A stretch of DNA of 64,000 bases from Hydrogenophaga pseudoflava (GTDB lineage Bacteria > Pseudomonadota > Gammaproteobacteria > Burkholderiales > Burkholderiaceae_C): positions 127,362 through 191,361 of the forward strand of contig NZ_JAVHJP010000005.1 in NCBI RefSeq assembly GCF_031020795.1, given 5' to 3'. The position numbers were made by a program, and so were the translations under genes. This document shows, one piece after another, positions 1 through 7,767 of the stretch (position 1 is its first letter; the number at the start of each line of letters is the position of its first letter). Under the pieces are notes generated by a model, which saw nothing but the letters and a program-made list of their open reading frames with translations, was not told the origin of the DNA and made no database searches.

Positions 1-80
1 TCTCCTTGTTGTCGTGGGCTTTCGTTGGCCTGGAGCACTTGATCCAGATCAAACGAGCCGCGACTTTAGGGAGCCATCGA

Positions 81-152
81 TGCCCTGTGAAATGGATTGT
101 TCCAATCCTTTCCATCCACTTTTGAAATATCAGGGCAAACCCTTGTGCCCTG
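81..152. promoter_or_regulatory. Candidate LysR-regulator operator region
   Basis: The leader of the LysR gene holds three copies of the heptamer TGCCCTG or its complement, at 81-87, 131-137 (reverse) and 146-152. The last two form an inverted repeat with 7-base arms and an 8-base spacer. A second inverted repeat, GGATTG-ttc-CAATCC, lies at 94-108. LysR regulators usually bind dyads upstream of their own and divergent genes, so this is a plausible binding region. A divergent target would lie left of the window. The rest of 1-209 shows no gene. Confidence 0.35.
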
Positions 153-209
153 CGCGCCCCGCCCGGCGCCCGGCCGGGGCTGATGCACACTTGCCGCCGA
201 CACCCCACC

Positions 210-1160
210 ATGCGATTCAAGAAACTCGACCTCAACCTGCTCGTCGCACTCGACGCCCTGCTGACCGAAAAGAACGTCACACGGGCCGGTGAGCGCGTGT
301 TCCTGAGCCAGTCCACGATGAGCAATGCGCTCTCCCGGCTGCGCCAGTACTTCGACGACGAGCTGCTGGTGCAGGTCGGTGGCCGCATGGAGCTGACGCC
401 GCGCGCCGAACTGCTGCACGAGGCGGTGCGCGACGTGCTGGTGCGCATCGACACCACCGTCGCCGCGCGGCCCGCTTTCGACCCGACCGAGTCGGAGCGC
501 GAGTTCACGCTGTTCGTGTCCGACTACTCGATGGAGGTGCTGATCCCCGGCATGCTGGCGCTGGCCCACCAGCGCGGCAGCCGGGTGCGCTTCAACCTCA
601 AACAGCAGGTGGGCCTGCCCCACCGCAGCCTGGAGCGCGGCGAGGCCGACCTGCTGATCATTCCGTCGAATTTCTGTTCACCGGACCACCCACTGGACCC
701 GCTGTTCGACGACCGCTTCGTGTGCGTGGTCTGGCAAGACAGCCCGCTTTCGAAAGGCACGCTGACAATGGAGCGCTACCTGCAGGCGCGCCATGTCGCG
801 ATGGTCCCGGCCGACGGCGGCTTGCCGGTGTTCGACACCTGGCTGGCCAACGACCACGGCCTGAGCCGCGAGATCGGCCTCACCACCTACAGCTTCAGCG
901 CGATGCTGCACCTCGTGGTCGGCACCGACCTGATCGCCACCTCGCATGCGCGGCTCGCCCACCTGCTGCGGGGCACGCTGCCCATTGCGCTGCTGCCGGT
1001 GCCGCTGTCGATGAAGAAGCTGCAGCAGTCCATGCAGTGGCACAAGTACCGCAGCCGAGACCCGGGCCTGATCTGGCTGCGCGACCTGCTGCGCGAGGCT
1101 GCAGCCGGCATGGGCCCCTGCCCCGGCGAGCCGGGCTCACCGCTCACGCTGCTCCGCTAG
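210..1160 (+). CDS. LysR-family transcriptional regulator (NodD/NahR-like)
   Basis: Predicted DNA-binding regulator of 316 residues, the usual LysR length. The first 65 residues hold the winged helix-turn-helix: a DLNLLVALDALL helix, then the recognition segment around SQSTMSNALSRLR. The start was placed at the ATG that gives MRFKKLDLN, because NodD/NahR-type proteins begin this way; the ATG at 183 would add nine untypical residues. The rest is a periplasmic-binding-protein-like effector domain. That group typically responds to aromatic or flavonoid inducers, but no effector can be read here. No target gene is visible on the right, where it converges with and overlaps the thioesterase gene by 17 bases. 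The likely target is divergent, left of the window. Confidence 0.85.
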   Translation: MRFKKLDLNLLVALDALLTEKNVTRAGERVFLSQSTMSNALSRLRQYFDDELLVQVGGRMELTPRAELLHEAVRDVLVRIDTTVAARPAFDPTESEREFTLFVSDYSMEVLIPGMLALAHQRGSRVRFNLKQQVGLPHRSLERGEADLLIIPSNFCSPDHPLDPLFDDRFVCVVWQDSPLSKGTLTMERYLQARHVAMVPADGGLPVFDTWLANDHGLSREIGLTTYSFSAMLHLVVGTDLIATSHARLAHLLRGTLPIALLPVPLSMKKLQQSMQWHKYRSRDPGLIWLRDLLREAAAGMGPCPGEPGSPLTLLR

Positions 1161-1644
1161 GGCGCTCCGGCAGGCGGATGGCGGCGAAGCGCTGCTCCAT
1201 CTCGCGCCGCATCGCCTTGCGCAGCTCCGCCCCTTCATGCCGGCGGCGCTCGTCGGGTGTGAACGGCCGCAGCGGCGGCACGACCGTGGGCTTGCGGTCC
1301 TCGTCCACCGCGACCATGGTGAAGAAGCAGCTGTTGACGTGGCGCTTGTCCTGGGTGCGGATGTTCTCGGCGATCACCTTGATGCCGACCTCCATGGACG
1401 AGGTGCCGGTGTGGTTGACCGAGGCCAGGAAGGTCACCAGCTCACCGACGTGGATCGGCTGGCGGAACATCACCTGGTCGACGCTGAGCGTGACCACGTA
1501 GGTGCCGGCGTAGCGGCTGGCGCAGGCGTAGGCCACCTGGTCGAGCAGCTTGAGGATGGTGCCGCCATGCACGTTGCCGGAGAAGTTGGCGGTGTCGGGC
1601 GTCATGAGCACGGTCATGCTCAGCTGGTGGGCGGGGAGTTCCAT
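1144..1644 (-). CDS. Acyl-CoA thioesterase, hotdog fold (YciA-type)
   Basis: Predicted hydrolase of acyl-CoA thioesters, 166 residues. The family signature GNVHGGTILKLLD is near residue 25, followed by the strand-rich hotdog core with VTLSVDQVMFRQPI and VGELVTFLASV, typical of the YciA/BACH-like acyl-CoA hydrolases. The C-terminal 40 residues are charged and Arg/Glu rich, as often seen in this group. It is soluble, with no signal peptide. It converges with the LysR regulator, overlapping at the 3' ends. Substrate chain length cannot be read from the sequence. Confidence 0.88.
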   Translation of the reverse strand: MELPAHQLSMTVLMTPDTANFSGNVHGGTILKLLDQVAYACASRYAGTYVVTLSVDQVMFRQPIHVGELVTFLASVNHTGTSSMEVGIKVIAENIRTQDKRHVNSCFFTMVAVDEDRKPTVVPPLRPFTPDERRRHEGAELRKAMRREMEQRFAAIRLPERPSGAA

Positions 1645-1728
1645 GGAAGTCTCTCGGGTGGCGATGGGGAATCGGGCGAAGCCGTGATCGTGCCAGTTCT
1701 GGCTGCCAGTTGGCTGGCAGGTCGACGC

Positions 1729-2379
1729 TCAGGTGGAAACCAGCCCATGCCAGAGCATCCACGCCGCGCCCCCCATCAGCACCAGCCCGACCCCGCGCAT
1801 GGCGCCGACCTGCGCCCGGCCGCTGCCGCGCAGGGCCGCCTGGGCCCGGTCCGCTCCGAGCACGACCAGGCCGTAGACGGCCGCCTGCGTGACCGCGACG
1901 ATGGCGCCCATCGCCACCGCCTGCGGCAGCACCGGGCCCAGTTCGGGCCGCGCGAACTGCGGGAACACCGCGACCATGAACAGATAGGCCTTCGGATTGA
2001 GCAGGCAGGTCAGCAGGCCCTGCCGGAAGGAGGCGGCGACCGGTCGTGACCGGCTGACGCCCACCTCGCCCAGCGCCGAAGCGCCCCGCACCAGCGACGC
2101 GCCGATCCAGCCCAGGTACAGCGCGCCCCCGACCAGCATCAGCGTGAACAGGCCGGGCACGGACTGCAGCACCAGCCCCACGCCCAGCGCGGCCATGACC
2201 GTGTGTGCCACACCGCCCGCCACGACCCCGGCCAGTGCCGCCGCGCCACCCTGCCGGCCATCGGCCAGCGTGCTGCCGAGCACGAACGCCATGTCCATGC
2301 CCGGCAGGGCAATGATGCCCAGCACCAGAACGAAGAACAGCCAGAGGTGGGACAGGTCGGAAAGGATCAGGTTTTCCAT
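1729..2379 (-). CDS. LysE/RhtB-family amino-acid exporter
   Basis: Inner-membrane exporter of 216 residues with about six hydrophobic segments, the standard LysE/RhtB size and topology. The family motif near the first helix is present as GIIALPGMDMAFVLGSTLADG, followed by RQGGAAALAGVVAGG. The LLTCLLNPKAYLFMVAVFPQF stretch around residue 120 is also characteristic. The chosen ATG gives MENLILSDL, just before the first helix. It is divergent from a WYL-domain regulator with a shared 90-base control region holding a TGACA/TGTCA palindrome, so it is probably that regulator's target. The substrate (amino acid or analogue) is not identifiable. Confidence 0.88.
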   Translation of the reverse strand: MENLILSDLSHLWLFFVLVLGIIALPGMDMAFVLGSTLADGRQGGAAALAGVVAGGVAHTVMAALGVGLVLQSVPGLFTLMLVGGALYLGWIGASLVRGASALGEVGVSRSRPVAASFRQGLLTCLLNPKAYLFMVAVFPQFARPELGPVLPQAVAMGAIVAVTQAAVYGLVVLGADRAQAALRGSGRAQVGAMRGVGLVLMGGAAWMLWHGLVST

Positions 2380-2424
2380 GGAGCAGCGTGGTGAGGGATG
2401 ACGGGCACATGCTGCGCCTCTTAC

Positions 2425-2443
2425 CATGACATCCTGTGTCATG
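2425..2443. promoter_or_regulatory. Palindromic operator between lysE-type and WYL regulator genes
   Basis: Perfect inverted repeat CATGACA-tcctg-TGTCATG in the 90-base region between two divergent genes. TGACA/TGTCA half-sites occur at sites of YafY-type WYL regulators, so the adjacent regulator probably binds here and controls both directions. This is inference from position and symmetry. Confidence 0.5.
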
Positions 2444-2469
2444 TTTAGAGAACACCATCGCCCTGCACC

Positions 2470-3444
2470 ATGCAAGCCAGCCGACTGCTTTCGATCCTCA
2501 TGCTGCTGCAGTCGCACGGCCGCATGACCGCGCCCGCGCTGGCGCGCACGCTGGAGGTGTCCACCCGCACCATCCTGCGCGACATCGACCAGCTCTCGGC
2601 CGCCGGGGTGCCGGTGTGGGGTGAACCGGGACGGGCGGGCGGGTTCCAGCTGCGCGAGGGCTGGAGCACCACGCTCAACGGCCTCACCGAACCGGAGTCG
2701 CAGGCGCTGCTGCTGGCGGGGCTGCCGACCGCCGCCACCGATCTGGGTCTGGGTGCGGCAGCCACTTCTGCACGCTTGAAGATGGTCGCGTCCTTGCCGG
2801 CCGAATGGCGGCAGCAGGCCGAGCGCGTGGGCGCGCGGCTGCACATTGATCCGGTGGACTGGTACCGCAGCAGCGAGACGCCCGAGCACCTGCGGGGCCT
2901 GGCCGACGCGGTCTGGCATTCGCGCCGTGTCGCGGTGCGCTACGAAAGCTGGCGTGGCACGGGTGAGCGCGAGCTGGAGCCGCTGGGGCTCGTGATGAAA
3001 GCAGGCACCTGGTACCTGGCTGCGCGCACCTCTGGGCAGGATGCGGTCCGCACCTACCGTATTTCCGCGGTGCAGTCCCTGCGGCCGCTGCCCACCCGCT
3101 TCCGTCGGCCTCGCCAGTTCGATCTGGCGGCGCACTGGCAAGCCTCGATCGACCGCTTCGAAACCGGGCTGCGGCAGCTGCAGGCGGTGGTCAGCGTCTC
3201 ACCACGGGCGCTGGGCTGGCTGCGCAACGAGCGCCACCCCTTTGTGCCTAGCGCGGTGCCGGCCGGGACCGCAGCACGACCGGGCTGGACCACGGTGCAC
3301 CTGCCCGTCGAATCGATCGAGCAGGGTACACGGCGTCTGCTGTCCTATGGCGGCGAGGTCGAGGTGCTGGCACCAGCGGCCCTGCGGCAGCGGCTCCTCG
3401 ACGAGCTGGCGTCCGTGCAGGGGCGGTACGGCCAAGCTCTCTGA
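2470..3444 (+). CDS. WYL-domain transcriptional regulator (YafY-type)
   Basis: Predicted repressor of 324 residues. An N-terminal HTH (residues 1-65) contains the family pattern ALARTLEVSTRTILRDIDQL; the following GVPVWGEPGRAGGFQL is the usual wing. Residues 130-320 form the WYL-type ligand-sensing region with the core RVAVRYESW and LEPLGLVMKAGTWYLAAR. It lies divergently to a LysE-type exporter, an arrangement typical of a regulator with its own target. No enzyme domain is present. The ligand is unknown. Confidence 0.88.
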   Translation: MQASRLLSILMLLQSHGRMTAPALARTLEVSTRTILRDIDQLSAAGVPVWGEPGRAGGFQLREGWSTTLNGLTEPESQALLLAGLPTAATDLGLGAAATSARLKMVASLPAEWRQQAERVGARLHIDPVDWYRSSETPEHLRGLADAVWHSRRVAVRYESWRGTGERELEPLGLVMKAGTWYLAARTSGQDAVRTYRISAVQSLRPLPTRFRRPRQFDLAAHWQASIDRFETGLRQLQAVVSVSPRALGWLRNERHPFVPSAVPAGTAARPGWTTVHLPVESIEQGTRRLLSYGGEVEVLAPAALRQRLLDELASVQGRYGQAL

Positions 3445-3535
3445 CGCGCACCGTCCTTTGTGTGCCTACAGTTTTCGCGCCAGCCGCCGATAGATCCCTC
3501 TGGGCCATTGCGCCCGGCCCAACCGGACCCACACC

Positions 3536-3871
3536 ATGACTTCGCCCATCGGATCGTCCGCCTCCGCCATCGGCCTGAGCGGCCTGCGCGCCGCGCAGCT
3601 GCGGCTGGACGTGGGCGCGCACAACATCGCCAACGCCCAGACGCCGGGCTTCCAGCGCCAGCAGGTGGTGCAGACGGCCAACCCCGCATCGGGGGGCGTG
3701 ACGGCGCGCGTCGAGCGCGACACGCTGGCCGCCGCAGAAGGTGGCGACCTGGGCCATCTCGCCGAAGACCTGGTCGGCGGCAAGATGGCGCTCTACAGCT
3801 TCGCCGCCAGCCTGCAGGTGGTGAAGACCGAGCAGGACATGCTCGGCACCCTGTTCGATCAACGCGCCTGA
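3536..3871 (+). CDS. Flagellar rod/hook-like small protein (orphan)
   Basis: Small protein of 111 residues resembling the N- and C-terminal helices of flagellar rod and hook proteins (FlgB, FlgC, FlgG). Residues 10-45 contain LSGLRAAQLRLDVGAHNIAN followed by AQTPGFQRQQ, very close to the Flg_bb_rod signature. The C-terminal part (VGGKMALYSFAASLQVVKTEQDMLGTLFD) matches the amphipathic C-terminal helix. The middle domain of FlgC/FlgG is missing. No flagellar gene lies nearby, so it is probably a solitary paralogue rather than a rod subunit. Function unknown. Confidence 0.75.
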   Translation: MTSPIGSSASAIGLSGLRAAQLRLDVGAHNIANAQTPGFQRQQVVQTANPASGGVTARVERDTLAAAEGGDLGHLAEDLVGGKMALYSFAASLQVVKTEQDMLGTLFDQRA

Positions 3872-3885
3872 CGCGCCCCGGCACC

Positions 3886-4341
3886 TCAGGCCAGGTGCTC
3901 CCGCACGTAAGCCTCCAGCTTGGCCAGGTGCTGCTTGCCGCCTTCGATGGCGCCGTATTTCTCGACCACTTCGTCGCGCTCGGCCTGCGTGGGAAACACC
4001 TGCCGGATCGTCACGCGCGTGCCGGTGTCCGTTGCGTCCAGCGTGACCGTGGTCTCGAACCAGACGCGCTGGTCGTCGCCGTGGTCGAACACCATGCGCG
4101 CGGGCGGCGTGATCTCCTTGAACCAGACGCGGTTGGGAAAACGGGTGCCGTCGGGCCCGACCATGGTGTAGCTCCACAGCCCGCCGACGCGGAAGTCCAT
4201 CTCCACGTCCTCGTTGCGGAAACCGTCCGGCCCCCACCAGCGGTTGACGTGGTCGGGGTGGGTCATGGCGGTCCAGATGCGCTCGCGGGCGAAGGGCAGT
4301 TCGCGCGAGAGCAGCACGGTGCGCTGGTCGATCTCATTCAT
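3886..4341 (-). CDS. SRPBCC domain protein (AHSA1-like)
   Basis: Protein of 151 residues with the START/Bet-v1 helix-grip fold of the AHSA1-like SRPBCC family. It begins TVLLSRELPFARERIWTAMT, continues with the conserved HPDHVNRWWGPDGF, and ends in a long helix after WFETTVTLDATDTGTRVTIR. These proteins have a hydrophobic cavity, but the ligand is seldom known. The start overlaps the end of the ArsR-type gene by 8 bases, so the two are cotranscribed and translationally coupled. Such regulator-SRPBCC pairs are common and autoregulated. Confidence 0.88.
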   Translation of the reverse strand: MNEIDQRTVLLSRELPFARERIWTAMTHPDHVNRWWGPDGFRNEDVEMDFRVGGLWSYTMVGPDGTRFPNRVWFKEITPPARMVFDHGDDQRVWFETTVTLDATDTGTRVTIRQVFPTQAERDEVVEKYGAIEGGKQHLAKLEAYVREHLA

Positions 4342-4684
4342 GTTCGGGTCCTTTCTTGGGTTCCATGGTGTGCAGGTAGTCCTCCAGCCGGTCCAGGCGG
4401 GCCTCCCAGACCTGGCGCTGTTCCTCGATCCAGTCCGACGCGGCCTTCAGCGGGGCGGCCTTGAGCCGGCAGGGCCGCCACTGCGCGTGGCGCCCGCGGT
4501 GGATGAGCTGCGCGCGCTCCAGCACCTTCAGGTGCTTGGTGACCGCCGGCAGCGACATGGCCAGCGGCTCGGCCAGCTGCCCCACCGTCGCCTCGCCCTG
4601 CCCCAGCCGCGCCAGCATGGCGCGCCGGGCCGGATGGGCCAGCGCGGTGAAGACGGCGTCGAGTTCGGCTTCGTATTTAACCAT
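4334..4684 (-). CDS. ArsR-family HTH regulator paired with SRPBCC gene
   Basis: Winged-HTH regulator of 116 residues. The ArsR pattern is clear: ALAHPARRAMLARLGQGEATVGQLAE, then recognition helix PAVTKHLKVLERAQLI and wing HAQWRPCRL. It lacks the cysteine clusters of metal-sensing ArsR proteins, as is usual for members paired with AHSA1-like proteins. It is the first gene of a two-gene unit with the SRPBCC gene. Its start codon lies inside a perfect inverted repeat, which fits autorepression. Confidence 0.9.
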   Translation of the reverse strand: MVKYEAELDAVFTALAHPARRAMLARLGQGEATVGQLAEPLAMSLPAVTKHLKVLERAQLIHRGRHAQWRPCRLKAAPLKAASDWIEEQRQVWEARLDRLEDYLHTMEPKKGPEHE

Positions 4685-4692
4685 GTGGTTAA
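4677..4692 (-). promoter_or_regulatory. Inverted repeat over the start codon of the ArsR-type gene
   Basis: TTAACC-acat-GGTTAA (minus strand) is a perfect 6-4-6 palindrome in which the ATG of the ArsR-type regulator sits in the spacer. Directly upstream is another TTAAC half-site. Its position would let the bound regulator block transcription or translation initiation of the regulator-SRPBCC operon. Binding is inferred. Confidence 0.55.
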
Positions 4693-4775
4693 GTTAAGCC
4701 CTCGCGCAGGCGCTGTCAACCACCGCCTGTCCAGGAACGCCGGTCGCCACCCCCGGCGGGCCCCTGTCTCCGTGG

Positions 4776-5642
4776 TCAGGACGACCGGAGTTCGGCGCAG
4801 AGCCGCGCGCGCACCGCGGTCATGCCGCGGTAGGCCACCACGGCCTCGCTCATCGAGGCCAGCGCCTCGGCCAGTTCGGCCGCGCGGCCGGGCGCGACGG
4901 CCAGCACTTCCGCCAGCGGCGCGACCATCACGCGGATGAAGAACACGCCGCGCCGCAGCGCCGGCAGCGGCAGCGTGGTCTGGCGCTCGACGCGGAAGAA
5001 CACCTGGTCGAGCAGGCGGCCCGTGGCGCCCGCTGCGTCGGCCGCCGCGAGCGCGTCCTCCCAGCGCGCCCGGCGCGTCTCGGGGTGCTGGGCCAGGTCG
5101 CCATTGGGCGTGAGCAGCCAGACGTGGCGCAGCATCGGCGCCTGCCGGAAGGCCATGTCGACGATGCCGCGCGCGCCCGCCTGCAGCAGCGCGTTGTCGG
5201 CCACCGGCGCATGGATGGCGCTGAAGTCCAGGCCCAGCTTCTCGGCCGGGTTCCAGTTCGAGGGGAAACACACCGAGAGGAAACGCGCCCGGAAGCCGTC
5301 GCCGGGCTCGTCGTGCAGGACCACGAAGTCCTCCTGCATGCCCTCGGCCAGGGCCCGGGCGTCCGGTGCGATGGCGACCCCGGTCTGGGCAGCGTAGGCC
5401 CCGGCGATGGCCTGCAGCACCGCCGGGTCGGCCTCTCCGAAGGAGGCGCGGTGCGGCCGCGCCTGGAGCACGGCCCGCTTGCCGTCTGCGTAGGCGGCGG
5501 CCAGTGCGTCGCGCACGAACAGCGCGGGCGGCGCGACTCCTGCCTCCGCTGGGGACAGCCGCGACAGGCCCGGCCGCATGCGGAATGGCGCTCCGACGGA
5601 CCATGGCATGTCGGCGGCCGGGGTGAGCACGGTCGGGCTCAT
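4776..5642 (-). CDS. DUF3445 heme-dependent oxidative N-demethylase-like protein
   Basis: Protein of 288 residues matching the DUF3445/HODM alpha-subunit-like family, which in characterised fungal and bacterial members binds heme and performs oxidative N-demethylation of small amines. Recognisable blocks are PFRMRPGLSRL near residue 20, EDFVVLHD, the conserved FLSVCFPSNWNPAEKLGLDF around 140, IHAPVADN, and the C-terminal FRVERQTTLPLP with VFFIRVMVAPL. No beta, gamma or delta redox subunit is adjacent, so a complete HODM complex is not encoded here. It is followed on the same strand, ten bases away, by the end of the NhaR-like gene, suggesting cotranscription. Substrate unknown. Confidence 0.78.
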   Translation of the reverse strand: MSPTVLTPAADMPWSVGAPFRMRPGLSRLSPAEAGVAPPALFVRDALAAAYADGKRAVLQARPHRASFGEADPAVLQAIAGAYAAQTGVAIAPDARALAEGMQEDFVVLHDEPGDGFRARFLSVCFPSNWNPAEKLGLDFSAIHAPVADNALLQAGARGIVDMAFRQAPMLRHVWLLTPNGDLAQHPETRRARWEDALAAADAAGATGRLLDQVFFRVERQTTLPLPALRRGVFFIRVMVAPLAEVLAVAPGRAAELAEALASMSEAVVAYRGMTAVRARLCAELRSS

Positions 5643-5651
5643 CGCACCGCC

Positions 5652-6539
5652 TCAGGGCACCACCGCCGCCAGCAGCTTCTGCACCAACGGGTGCTGCACC
5701 TTGCGCGCCGTGCCGATGGCATAGAAGTGCTCCTGCACGCCCTCGCAAGGTGCGAGCCACTGCAGGCCGTAGCCGCTGGAGAGCTTTTCGCGCATGCGCT
5801 CGGACGCTGGGAACACGCCCATGCCCGAGGAGCCGAAGGTGGCCAGCAGCGCGCTGTCCTCGAACTCGCCGACCACGTGCGGCAGCACGCCCTGCTGCTC
5901 GAACCACTGGTCGATGCGCATGCGCACCGAGGCATGGGCGCTGGGCAGCAGCACCGGCACCTCCGCCAGACAGCGCGGGAAGTCCTTGCGGGCCTGGGCC
6001 AGCCATTCCTTGGGCGCGTACCAGCCCAGCGGCGACGAGCCCATGGCGTGGCTGTAGAGCTTGAGGTTGGGGTTGGCCGGCGCGGGCCGGTCGGACAGCA
6101 CCACATCCAGCCGGTGCAGCGCGAGGTCGGCCAGCAGGTCGTCGAAATCGTCCTCGTGGCAGACCAGGCGCAGCCGCGGCTCCTCCAGCGCGGGTGCCAG
6201 CAGTTCGCGCACCGCGAGCTTGGCCAGACCGTCCGAGATGCCCACCACCAGCCGCACCGAGGTCTGGCTGGTGGCGTCCCGCACCGCAGTGTGCAGGTGT
6301 TCGCCGAGGTGGAAGATCTGCTCGGCCACCTGCAGGGCGGCGTGGCCGGCGTCGGTGAGCGCCAGCCCGCGGCCGGCTGGCTTGAACAGCGCATGGCCCA
6401 GCGACTGTTCCAGCAGCCGCACCTGCGCGCTGATGGTCTGCACCGCCATGCCCAGCCGCGCCGCCGCGTGCGACATGCCGCCTTCCTTCGCCGTGACCCA
6501 GAAGTAGTAGAGGTGCTTGTAATTGAGTTCCTGGTTCAT
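5652..6539 (-). CDS. nhaR: LysR-family regulator, NhaR-like
   Basis: LysR-type activator of 295 residues resembling NhaR, which activates Na+/H+ antiporter genes in enterobacteria. The N-terminus ELNYKHLYYFWVTAKEGGMS, followed by the HTH around ARLGMAVQTISAQVRLLEQ, is diagnostic of this subgroup. The effector domain runs from about residue 95 to the end. No antiporter gene lies in the window, so the regulon here may differ. The following minus-strand gene is the DUF3445 protein. The divergent BI-1-type gene on the right shares a 103-base control region holding a TTCAC/GTGAA dyad. Confidence 0.82.
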   Translation of the reverse strand: MNQELNYKHLYYFWVTAKEGGMSHAAARLGMAVQTISAQVRLLEQSLGHALFKPAGRGLALTDAGHAALQVAEQIFHLGEHLHTAVRDATSQTSVRLVVGISDGLAKLAVRELLAPALEEPRLRLVCHEDDFDDLLADLALHRLDVVLSDRPAPANPNLKLYSHAMGSSPLGWYAPKEWLAQARKDFPRCLAEVPVLLPSAHASVRMRIDQWFEQQGVLPHVVGEFEDSALLATFGSSGMGVFPASERMREKLSSGYGLQWLAPCEGVQEHFYAIGTARKVQHPLVQKLLAAVVP

Positions 6540-6580
6540 TCTTCGCCTTTTTGGGAAAAATTCTTCGCCATTGTCTGCTT

Positions 6581-6597
6581 TTCACATTGATCGTGAA
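6581..6597. promoter_or_regulatory. LysR-type dyad between nhaR-like and BI-1 genes
   Basis: TTCAC-attgatc-GTGAA is a perfect 5-7-5 inverted repeat, the spacing expected of a LysR-type box, 42 bases upstream of the NhaR-like gene. A direct repeat ATTCTTCGCC occurs twice nearby (6538-6547 and 6560-6569). Regulatory role inferred from position. Confidence 0.4.
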
Positions 6598-6642
6598 ACC
6601 CTATCTTCCAGCCTCCCTTTGTTCCCTTCCAGGAGAACCCTC

Positions 6643-7323
6643 ATGGCGCAAGTCCGTCGCTTCCCTTCCCTGTCCACCGGCAGCCCGCTGTCGCTGGACC
6701 GTCCGCAGGCCGCGAAGGTCCTGCGCAACACCTACGCCCTGCTGTCGCTGACGATCCTGTTCGCGGCCGGCATCGCCGCGCTCGCGGTGGCCAACAGCTG
6801 GCCCGCCCCCGGGCTGGTGATCACGCTGGTGGGCTACTTCGGCCTGCTGTTCGCGGTGCACAAGTTGCAGAACAGCGGCTGGGCGCTGCCGGCCGTGTTC
6901 GCGCTGACCGGCTTCATGGGCTACACGCTGGGCCCGCTGCTGGCCCGCACACTGGAGCTGCCCGGCGGCGCCGGCACCATCGTGGCCGCACTGGCCGCCA
7001 CGGGCGCGACCTTCGTCGCCCTCTCGGCCTATGTGCTGACCACGCGCCGCGACTTCAGCTTCATGGGCGGCTTCCTGTTCGCCGGCATGGTGATCGCCAT
7101 CGTGCTGGCGCTGGTGGCCTACTTCTTCACCATGCCCGCGCTGGCGCTGGCCGTCTCGGCCATGGTGGCCCTGTTGTCGGTGGGCCTGATCCTGTTCGAG
7201 ACCAGCCGCATCGTCAACGGCGGCGAGACCAACTATGTGCTGGCCACGGTCGGCCTGTTCGTCTCGGCCTTCAACCTGTTCACCAGCCTGCTGAGCCTGT
7301 TCGGCATCGGCGGCAACGACTGA
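6643..7323 (+). CDS. Bax inhibitor-1 / YccA family membrane protein
   Basis: Integral membrane protein of 226 residues with seven hydrophobic segments, matching the BI-1 (TMBIM) family and specifically YccA-like proteins. The start ATG follows AGGAG with eight-base spacing and gives MAQVRRFPS; upstream in-frame starts lack a ribosome-binding site. The RNTYALLSLTILFAAGIAAL block and the GFMGYTLGP motif are typical. In E. coli YccA interacts with FtsH and with the Sec translocon; the family also includes H+/Ca2+ channels. The next gene starts 11 bases downstream. Confidence 0.88.
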   Translation: MAQVRRFPSLSTGSPLSLDRPQAAKVLRNTYALLSLTILFAAGIAALAVANSWPAPGLVITLVGYFGLLFAVHKLQNSGWALPAVFALTGFMGYTLGPLLARTLELPGGAGTIVAALAATGATFVALSAYVLTTRRDFSFMGGFLFAGMVIAIVLALVAYFFTMPALALAVSAMVALLSVGLILFETSRIVNGGETNYVLATVGLFVSAFNLFTSLLSLFGIGGND

Positions 7324-7334
7324 GGCGGCCCCGC

Positions 7335-7745
7335 ATGAAGACGCTCATCTGGAGCCTCACCGCGCTGCTGGCGGCCTTGTGGACCGGCTTCATCGCCCTC
7401 GTGCACCAGCTCACCGGCTGGCTGCTGTCGGCGGTGGACGCCGGGGCCCTGCAGGGCGCGGCGGGCACCGTCGGCGGACTGGCGCTGCCGCCCGTGCCCG
7501 CCTGGCTCGCGCCCTGGGTCGACACCACCTCGATCGCCGCGCTGCAATCGTTCGTGGTGTCGCTGGTGGAGTGGCTGGGCGCGGTGATGCCCTCCGGCGA
7601 TGCCCTGATGGCCTGGGTCGGTCCGCTGCTGTGGATCGGCTGGGGCCTGGTGCTGGTGCCGATGCTGGCCATCGCCGGCCTGCTGCACTGGCTGGTCGGG
7701 CGCACCACGGCGCAGCAAGGCGCCGTGCGGCCTGTGAGCGCATGA
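7335..7745 (+). CDS. Small membrane protein of unknown function
   Basis: Protein of 136 residues not assigned to a named family. It has a hydrophobic N-terminal segment (residues 4-35) resembling a signal anchor and a second near the C-terminus (about 90-120, VGPLLWIGWGLVLVPMLAIA). The middle is rich in Ala, Gly and Pro. It is 11 bases after the BI-1 gene and 22 bases before the ExoD-like gene on the same strand, so it probably belongs to a three-gene transcription unit of membrane proteins. Confidence 0.65.
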   Translation: MKTLIWSLTALLAALWTGFIALVHQLTGWLLSAVDAGALQGAAGTVGGLALPPVPAWLAPWVDTTSIAALQSFVVSLVEWLGAVMPSGDALMAWVGPLLWIGWGLVLVPMLAIAGLLHWLVGRTTAQQGAVRPVSA

Positions 7746-7767
7746 ACGCCAACCGGAGGGATATCCG

